DNA of 64,000 nt from Albula goreensis (lineage: Eukaryota > Chordata > Actinopteri > Albuliformes > Albulidae): contig CM040763.1 in assembly GCA_022829145.1 (NCBI GenBank), forward strand, positions 8,622,141 to 8,686,140, written 5' to 3'. The notes below the pieces were generated by a model. It saw only the letters and a program-made list of their open reading frames with translations. It ran no database searches and was not told where the DNA came from. How positions within the stretch are numbered: the stretch's first letter is position 1; the number at the start of each line of letters is the position of its first letter. The position numbers were made by a program, and so were the translations under genes. Of this stretch, positions 40,577 to 64,000 are shown one piece after another.

Positions 40577-42273
40577 AGGGAAGGGAATATTGTTGATTCC
40601 AGTGAAGTTCCCTGGCAGCTCCTCTTCCTGACACACTCCCTTGTTGGTTTTGAAGGTGTGCATTTTCAGACGGGAAAGCCCCACAGTATCATAAACACGG
40701 TGGATGCAGGTAGGAGCTGGCAGCAGGCAGGTCTGCTGTGAAAGCAGCCCCTGGCTCACCATCACAGGGCAGTCGAGATCACAAGGTGAGTCTTTCATGC
40801 TTCAGCACAGAGATCCCTCCAGCCGCTGGGAGAAATGTATACACAGACATGAACAAGAGATTTATAAAATCACTCATTTCAGCCACTGTGTGATTTTGTC
40901 AACATAAAATGACCTGTCATGTTTAAACTGTGTTTCCCTTAAGTTCACATATTTCCCCCCACCGTTTTTCTAAACCGTATACGCGTATGCAGGTACTTAG
41001 AAACCACATCTCCTTCTTTGAAAGGCAAGCCCTGTTTGGACAAAGTTTGGAAATGGAAGACTACTGTAAACTAATCCCCCTGACAAACCAAATGTATCAA
41101 TATTGTATGCTTTTACCTTCATGCCTTCCACAAGGCCAAAACTGTTCAAGTCTAAAATGTCATTAAGAAAGAATGGGCCATAAAGGTTAGCAGCCTATAA
41201 AAGAGCACTGGTCACCTTCCCAGTCGTCATTTAATCGTAGTATTTATCAAGACACACGACTCTGAAACTGTCAACAGAGATTACTTAATCCTTATCGCTT
41301 TGACCTCACTTTTTACAGGGGCTGCCAAGTCGCTACACCTAAACTAAAGGTCAGCTTTTTCTTCGGTCTGATCGCACCATTGTAAAGGCGTTACTTGAGA
41401 AGGTTGCCAGAGTGAGCTTGAAACGGGTGTTTGTAGGATGGCCCTTTCTCTTTCAGCAGAACTGTAAAGGTGGAAAAGACATATTTTGAAATGCGACAGA
41501 ACGTTACCCAGCGCCCTTATCTACTTGGGTAAAATTCCCCTCTCACAGGGCTGAGAGTGGCCAGGCTTCCTCTGCAAAGTGGGTATGTGTTCTATTAAGG
41601 ATTATATAGAGAAGAGTGATACCTATGATCAAGAATCCTTTATGGAAAGGTTGCCTGATGTACATTTCTTGTCCTTGACATGAACTTCATATTCAAGATG
41701 TTTATTTGGGTAACAAGGCTCAAAGCCCTATGTCTGGTCCCTGACACTGATAACTCTCACATGAAGTCTCTTCAGAACAGAATTGAGAGGCAGCGGTGAA
41801 CTTAAATGCCATCTTTATGATGTGTGCACCAGATATTGAATTCCAGCCCTTACACAAACAGTCTGGCTTGTTGATCAATAGAGTATGTTCAAATTTGCAG
41901 GTCAATGCCGTGTTTTAGACTTTCACAGGCAGTGTGGGGAATTAAGTTTCGTATGAGAGAGGCTCGGGAAACATTTAGCATAAAAGAGAGACTCACACGT
42001 TTCAGTGCATTTAAATAGTTTAATTCCCCTTGGAATGTGTACTCAACTGCATACCTCTTTGGGAGGACTCAGGAAAATTAAACATAAAAACATAGAGGCC
42101 CAAGGTTTTCTTCACAATTGTTAACAAAACAACACAACATGGCTTTGCCTAAATAATGTTCTAAAAATAATATAAGAAAATACTATCTTCAGTCTGGTTA
42201 AAAGAAATATTCCGAGCTCTATTTAGATACACCTTCTATGTAAATATTGGCACGAAACAATGTCTCTGGTGGA
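40577..42273. other. intergenic flank of FGF20
   Basis: Unique sequence. No exon was recognised. It may include part of a longer FGF20 3' UTR if a more distal poly(A) signal is used (another minus-strand AATAAA lies at 41,701-41,706). Confidence 0.5.
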
Positions 42274-42279
42274 TTTATT
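42274..42279 (-). terminator. candidate FGF20 poly(A) signal AATAAA
   Basis: This is the first AATAAA hexamer found downstream of the FGF20 stop on the minus strand, giving a 3' UTR of about 0.7 kb. The surrounding sequence is AT-rich, so chance occurrence is possible. Confidence 0.35.
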
Positions 42280-42977
42280 AATCTATACTGTATATTTAAC
42301 TGTACAAATATATTCTCAAATAAATAAATATATAAAATAAATATATGTATCCAGAAATGCATAAATAAAACACTTGAAATGATAAATGCATGAAAACCGA
42401 TTGCTGTTTGTTTAACCCCTCATCTCCTGTCTGACATAAAGTCACAGCAGTGTAATTCCTTCACAGTTTCTCTTGAAAGATCGATGAAATTGTCCGTCAC
42501 GTCATGGTGCCAGAGAAAGAAAGAGAGGAAAGGAAGACAGTCTGGCAGAATCTCCCATCTGTTTTCCGATTCCTCTGAAGGAGCAGATGAATCTGAGCCG
42601 GCTCTGGGCCAGGCGCTCGGTAAAGTACCAATCCGTGAGGCAGAATCAGCAGCTCTTTAGCTTATCCGTTTTCCCCTTCCTCCTCTCCTCTCCCCTCCCC
42701 TTCCCCACTGCTCTGCGTGGGGACACAGTCAGCCTCACATGAGGAAAGGGCCTCCTGGCTCTTGGCTTGAAGCGCGACATTCTAGACTGTCCTCCTCCCT
42801 GCTTCAGAGAGCTGGGCTTTATGTTCCAGGGAGAGGACCCGCACGCTCCGCGGCCGCCAGGACCTCCACTGTTCTACATGAGCCTCTCCAGCTTACATCC
42901 CTGTTTCCACCGGAAGCCTGGATTTCAGCGTGTATTCTTCATTGGAAATAAAAAGGCCCCCCCGCCCCCGCCGTCTC
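42280..42977 (-). other. probable FGF20 3' UTR
   Basis: The region runs from the FGF20 stop codon to the first AATAAA. It holds a purine-rich tract on the transcribed strand (42,668-42,710) and a G-rich run immediately after the stop (42,957-42,972). No other coding signal was found. Confidence 0.45.
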
Positions 42978-43223
42978 TCAGCTGTGTCCCAGCACCTCCT
43001 TATACAACTCAGGAACCCGATCCGGGTCCACGGGCCTGGGAAGGAAGTGCGTGAACTTTTGGTGCCGTCTGGACTTTGTCCCATCTCTAGGAGTGCCATC
43101 TTTGTTCAGGGCCACAAAATAACGAGCGCCCTTGTCTCCATGTTTGTAAAGGTTGGAGGAATATGTGTTGTACCAGTTCTCTTCAAACTGCTCCCTGAAT
43201 ACACATTCTGCGGTTAATTTCTC
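42978..43223 (-). CDS. fgf20: FGF20 exon 3 (terminal coding exon)
   Basis: 246 nt including TGA. It starts [20 protein letters not shown] and ends [11 protein letters not shown]. The acceptor is TTTTCAG. The tail [18 protein letters not shown] mixes FGF9-like and FGF20-like residues. Confidence 0.96.
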   Translation of the reverse strand, partial: EKLTAECVFREQFEENWYNTYSSNLYKHGDKGARYFVALNKDGTPRDGTKSRRHQKFTHFLPRPVDPDRVPELYKEVLGHS

Positions 43224-44432
43224 CTGAAAAGAAAATTAAATGTGTTTACTAGCCAAGAATAATACATCAAACCAGCATAACTTAAGAGCAATATCAAATA
43301 CATTATTTGAAATACATTTATAAAAGACCAGTTGTCATGAAGCCCATTTGGTATAGTAGCTGTAAAAAAAATGGATATTTTTAAAGCCCAAATATCTTTG
43401 ATTGTTACACTCATTGTATTGCTGAAGTACAAGAAAGAGAAAACATTTGCACCACCTGCTGGTAAAAGTAGGTATGAAATGCTTGATCAAGAATCTAGCA
43501 GCCATGAAAAAACTATTTCCTTCATTCAAGGTGAACGAATGGAAGCTTTTAGTACTTATTCAACACTTATTCACTCATGACTAATGTAATTACACGCAAT
43601 GTAATAGATACCTAAATAAAACAACAGTACACGGAAATAGGTACAAGAAATGCAGATACTTACAGAGCCATAGAGTTCCCCTTTGTCATTCATTCCCAGG
43701 TACAATCCACTGTCAACCCCTCTTATGCTTATCATTCCTACAGCAAGGCTGATGAATTCCAAAATACCTGTAATGGAATAATATGAGTTAGAGTCTTGTT
43801 ATTTTGCCAATCCCTGGTGATTCCAATAGCTATAACCAATAATTTTCTTCAGTACTTTGTCTCAGCGACATGAGTACTTTGACTTCACTAAAATGCAAGC
43901 TTTTTGCGTGACAGTTGCCTTCGTTAAATGAACACATAACTGGAAACATACTTAGATAAACGTAGAGGTTTATACATTTGCTGTTGCGTAGAGCAATGCC
44001 GCAACATCTTGTCCCCACAGTCAATAACCTAAAAATGTGAATTAACCTTCCCCATTTGAGGTTGACTGTTCAACCGATTTTGTCATTTCATTAAAACTAG
44101 AGTGATTTATGTGGCAAGTTTCGCTTGAAAGATGATGAAATCCACACGATTTTATACAATCTGTGGTTCACCCAGCAAAGCCACAATTAACCCATATAGA
44201 ACACTTCGAATGACCGGGCTAGCGTGGAGATGGAAATTGAGATAAAGTGGCCAGCCTACGTTACATTGTCTCTCTTAAATAATAGACGATATTATATATT
44301 AGTAAATGGTAACAGTGCTGCGGTAACCTAAACATACTGGAACTCAAAGAGTTGTTGGATTCACATTATATTGCTATATATCATACATGCATAATGCGAC
44401 TCATAACGACGATTACAATGTTTGGTATAATA

Positions 44433-44491
<59 letters not shown>

Positions 44492-44776
44492 GACCTTACC
44501 AAATCGACTATGATCTTTTCTCGTCCCCTGTACTGTTCCATCTGGGTGTATTTCTAGGTGAAATCCTGTTCTACAGTACAGCTGCCTTCTCCGCAGAATC
44601 CCCTTTAAATGCGTTAAATCCGCGGAGGTACTCCGGGAAAGTCTCTCCGCTGGGACCAGGTGTTCGCCCAACAGAGCTGTACTCTCCCCAGCGGGCGTCA
44701 GAACAAAATGGGATCCGACGTGTCCGAAACCATCCATACCGTGTAAGAAGCTTCCCACTTCCCCAACAGGAGCCAT
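42978..44776 (-). CDS. fgf20: fibroblast growth factor 20 (complete, 3 exons)
   Basis: A secreted paracrine FGF of the FGF9/16/20 subfamily that signals through FGF receptors with heparan sulfate; in zebrafish fgf20a is required for fin blastema formation. Spliced exons 44776-44500, 43767-43664 and 43223-42978 give 208 aa, the usual subfamily length (FGF9 208, human FGF20 211). The N-terminus [10 protein letters not shown] and the stretch [12 protein letters not shown] are FGF20-like. The core starts near [15 protein letters not shown] (58-71) and ends near [13 protein letters not shown]. The FGF signature G-x-L...E-C-x-F-x-E-x6-Y spans exons 2-3. Cysteines 68 and 134 are at the subfamily positions. 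There is no cleavable signal peptide, as expected. All splice sites are GT-AG. The start has a good context (G at -3 and +4). The divergent neighbour MICU3 supports FGF20 over FGF9. The fgf20a versus fgf20b copy cannot be decided. Confidence 0.95.
43224..43663 (-). other. fgf20: FGF20 intron 2
   Basis: A 440-bp GT-AG intron. It carries a CTCF-like site at 43449-43462 on the minus strand. Confidence 0.93.
43449..43462 (-). promoter_or_regulatory. CTCF-like site in FGF20 intron 2
   Basis: On the minus strand CCAGCAGGTGGTGC matches CCASYAGRKGGCRS at 13 of 14 positions. Its orientation is convergent with the sites at 8762 and 10481. Confidence 0.4.
43664..43767 (-). CDS. fgf20: FGF20 exon 2
   Basis: 104 nt encoding [20 protein letters not shown] and onward to GELYGS. 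The acceptor is ATTACAG and the donor is GTAAGT. This 104-nt middle exon is characteristic of FGFs. Confidence 0.96.
43768..44499 (-). other. fgf20: FGF20 intron 1 with (AAT)n microsatellite
   Basis: A 732-bp intron. An AAT trinucleotide tract of about 60 bp (44,428-44,490) lies only about 10 bases from the exon 1 donor; read-through of it gives an artefactual polyisoleucine tail. Confidence 0.93.
44500..44776 (-). CDS. fgf20: FGF20 exon 1 (codons 1-92 plus one base)
   Basis: Encodes the N-terminal region and the first core strands, ending ...TRKDHSRF-G with the last glycine codon split. The donor is G|GTAAGG. The 277-nt length and phase match the conserved first intron of the FGF9/16/20 group. 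An upstream in-frame open stretch (to 44908) begins with GTG rather than ATG and is not used. Confidence 0.95.
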
Positions 44777-44882
44777 CACTAAATGCGCCGACGTTGCTGT
44801 TTCAGATCTGTAAAGTTCAGCCGAGAGGTCTAGAGAAAACACCTTTGCGCAGTAGCTTGCAAGGTTGCCGCTTACTGCGTGT

Positions 44883-44888
44883 TTACAT
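44883..44888 (-). promoter_or_regulatory. start-stop upstream ORF (ATG-TAA) in FGF20 leader
   Basis: On the minus strand ATG is followed immediately by TAA, 107 bases upstream of the FGF20 start. A second minimal uORF, ATG-TGT-TAA, lies at 44910-44902. They matter only if transcription starts upstream of 44910. Confidence 0.5.
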
Positions 44889-45035
44889 CCGCGTCCGTTA
44901 CTTAACACATGCTCCGTCTTTCTGACTGTTCCTTTGGACTACTGTGTGCAGGATCCCTTCAGTGAACAATTCCGTTCCACGGAATGCTCTGATTTTGCTG
45001 TTGTACTGAGATAAACTGGTCAGATTAGGCGTCCG

Positions 45036-45043
45036 TTTAAATA
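45036..45043 (-). promoter_or_regulatory. candidate FGF20 TATA-like box
   Basis: TATTTAAA on the minus strand, about 260 bases upstream of the start codon. Just upstream lie an octamer variant ATGTAAAT (plus strand, 45052-45059), an exact octamer ATGCTAAT (plus strand, 45073-45080) and a TCF/LEF core CTTTGAT (plus strand, 45140-45146). The transcription start itself is not visible. Confidence 0.4.
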
Positions 45044-45445
45044 CATACCATATGTAAATGCTCTCTTGACATATGCTAATTTAGCTCTTCTGAGATTTCT
45101 TTTTGAAATATTCCTCCTTGATCCTTGATGTCTTCACGCCTTTGATGTTAAAATTCAGGTTGTTCGCGGGGTCATTGCATTGGCGGATTACGAAAAGTGC
45201 GCAGAAAAGTGCAGAAGAGTTTTCCTTTATAAACCATAATATTAATGTTATATATCTCCCTAACCCTCGTCCTTGCGGATGAGCGACACAAGACGTGATT
45301 CCCCAGGTATGAGACAACTCACTATAGGAGGATGTGTTTTGAGAGTGCCTGGAAGACGCGTGACAGGTGCAAAATGCGAGCAAAGATTATGGGCGGTGCT
45401 CTGAGTTTAGACCTGCCTCGGTAGACAGATTTTTTTTTCCAAAGG

Positions 45446-45524
<79 letters not shown>

Positions 45525-46928
45525 TATTATAATCGTGTCAGTTACTCATCTAAGTTAAAAAAATCTTATTTTTCTGATGACATGACGATGAATCATTTTA
45601 TTTCAAATAATGAATAATTCAATTTGAATATTTAAGCAAGACAGTGGAATCTAATGTGCAATATGTAAACGTTATACTTATAGTTGCATAATAATACACT
45701 AATGCCAATAACCAGATTATATATATTTTTATATAACACACGAGTTATACCCATATTACACACAAAAGCGATAGCTTCTTCAACCATACCTTGCTAATAT
45801 ATAGTTTTTATGTGTTGGAATGAAAAGCTACCAAAATAAAGTTTTAATTCATCTCTGAAACTATCACATGAATCAAAAACCAACTGATCATTTTCTTTGT
45901 TTGAATGGAATAAAAACTTATTAGTGTTTTTAAATAATATCAAAGGTGATAGGATCAAAGATGGGCCAGTAGCCCTTCAACATAAGAGAACGTGAACACA
46001 AAAGGAAGAAACCTATTTGAACTCCGTATGTTATTGATAGTTCAAACTGCCAGCTCTAAGCATCTAACTAAATGATAGGCGACTAACATTGCGAAGTGAA
46101 AGTAGTTGGTGGCTTTGTAATAGGCTAACATATACATACATCTAACAAATGCAACATTAACAGATGAATGTGCACGCTATTACTTATAATTGATTTGTAT
46201 AACAAGCGGTTGCATTGACCAGAATAGCCTGATTGCAAGTAACCTCCCATGCTACCTCGGTGATTAATCAATTGAAAATCTCTATTGACGTCTTCTCCCT
46301 TTTCATATCCCCAAGCTCATTAGTATGTATGATTGCCAAAATACTTTAAAACTAAATCAATGTTGCGAAAGCAGGATACAACAATTCACGTCAAAATCAA
46401 TATTGTACAGTACATTTTCAAATGCTCTGCCCTAATATACCTATATCTTGTATGTGTCTGTACACAATGTGATTAAAGTAGGGCTACAGTGTGGAACCGA
46501 AACATTGTCCCACGTACATTATTGACATATCTTTAGTCTTGTTTATCCAGTTCGTAAGTTATGCTGAATTGTGTGATATTGTAAGTACATGATGTCACCT
46601 GTTTTCATTATAAAATAATGCTGCATACATATGCAAGCCTATTCAAACATTTATGTGATAATAAAGAATAAGATTGTGTTCAAGTGAGAAAGAAATTACC
46701 ACTTTGTATTTGCACTTTAAACATAGGCTACTACTACTGCTAGCATACGGTTTTCATAAAAACACCAAGAGAAGTGAATGGGTTTAAAGTTTGGAATTGC
46801 AGGCCCTGACACATCGCTAATATATTAGGATTTTGCTTCGTCTTAGCGTTCAGGTGAAACGGGGTGAAATCCACATCTCGCGATGCGTGAGGAGAACACG
46901 ATCCCCATACGATATCAAAGCAACAGTA
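45044..46928. other. shared divergent intergenic region FGF20/MICU3
   Basis: About 1.9 kb between the FGF20 TATA-like box and the MICU3 start codon. It contains the FGF20 upstream motifs (45,050-45,150), a (GA)n tract (45,449-45,521), AT-rich sequence and, next to MICU3, a mildly CpG-rich leader (46,830-46,928). The MICU3 transcription start cannot be placed. Confidence 0.6.
45449..45521. repeat. (AG)n microsatellite
   Basis: A perfect AG tract of about 73 bp between the two divergent genes. Confidence 0.98.
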
Positions 46929-63611
<16,683 letters not shown>

Positions 63612-64000
63612 GTCAAATTTAAGACCCGATTAAATATTATGATCTCCACAGAAAAAAAAAAAACAGTTGGTTCAAATGAGTCAGCCACTCATAGCTTATT
63701 GTAGCACTGCTCACTTCTGGTTTCATTCTACTTTCAAACATAGTAAATGTTTTCATGCATTCATGGATAGAAGCGTTGCACATGATTAATGTATGTTAGA
63801 GTAAGGGTTATGAATAAAAGTCTTAGTCTTAAGACTGTGTTCAGTTAAGTCTTTTTTACGAGTGTTATGCACAATAAAATGTTTAGTTTATGTAATTCAA
63901 CTGTTCCACTCACAGTAAAGTGCTCTCTGCTGAAGTTGATATGGCACTGATCATTTTGCCGTGCTACGGCATGTTTTATTTGAATTTGCTCATTCATCCC
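63612..64000 (+). other. micu3: MICU3 intron 11, truncated by window end
   Basis: AT-rich sequence. The reading frame stays open to 63704 past the predicted donor, but the translation no longer resembles MICU3. Confidence 0.75.

Noticed and set aside
42978..44776. FGF9 or FGF16 as the identity of the FGF gene
   Set aside because: The [13 protein letters not shown]-terminal stretch and [14 protein letters not shown] fit FGF20, the FGF16 C-terminus is different, and the neighbour is MICU3-like rather than MICU2-like. A tree would settle it.
44777..44908. In-frame N-terminal extension of FGF20 exon 1
   Set aside because: The extended frame begins with GTG, not ATG, and all FGF9/16/20 proteins start MAP-x-(G/A)-E-V-G at the chosen ATG.
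63612..63704. Extension of MICU3 exon 11 to the next stop
   Set aside because: After DEK the translation departs from the family and runs into an A-rich stretch; a GT donor is available at 63612.

Overview
The window is vertebrate genomic DNA, most likely from a teleost fish. The evidence is two split genes with GT-AG introns, very dense (CA)n/(GT)n microsatellites, and a decayed tRNA-derived SINE resembling eel/tarpon-type elements. No bacterial, organellar or viral gene layout is present. The species cannot be named from the sequence.

Layout. (1) 1-42,270 is a gene desert of about 42 kb. I could not support any protein-coding exon in it. It holds microsatellites, several minisatellites, SINE/retroelement debris, a few CpG-rich or motif-rich blocks that may be regulatory, and CTCF-like sites. 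(2) 42,270-45,050, minus strand, holds a complete three-exon FGF gene of the FGF9/16/20 subfamily, best called FGF20 (208 aa). It has a candidate poly(A) signal downstream and a TATA-like promoter upstream. (3) 45,050-46,928 is the intergenic space shared by two divergent genes. (4) 46,929-63,611, plus strand, holds the first eleven coding exons (383 codons) of MICU3, a calcium-sensing regulator of the mitochondrial calcium uniporter. The gene runs off the right edge. The rest of its C-terminal half, including the second canonical EF-hand, is not in the window.

How the genes relate. FGF20 is a secreted paracrine FGF and MICU3 is a mitochondrial intermembrane-space EF-hand protein, so they do not share a pathway. 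They are conserved neighbours: FGF20-MICU3 and FGF9-MICU2 are paralogous head-to-head pairs in vertebrates, and this linkage supports both gene calls. The long desert 3' of FGF20 is the usual setting for distal developmental enhancers. It contains TCF/LEF motif clusters and an everted nuclear-receptor repeat. CTCF-like sites in convergent orientation lie at its left side and in an FGF20 intron.

The more unusual observations are two minimal upstream ORFs (one an immediate start-stop) before the FGF20 start, three consecutive frame-neutral MICU3 exons between the first EF-hand and the next conserved block, two degenerate hammerhead-ribozyme-like motifs in the desert, and a perfect 14-bp hairpin in MICU3 intron 7. 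I found no convincing new protein system.
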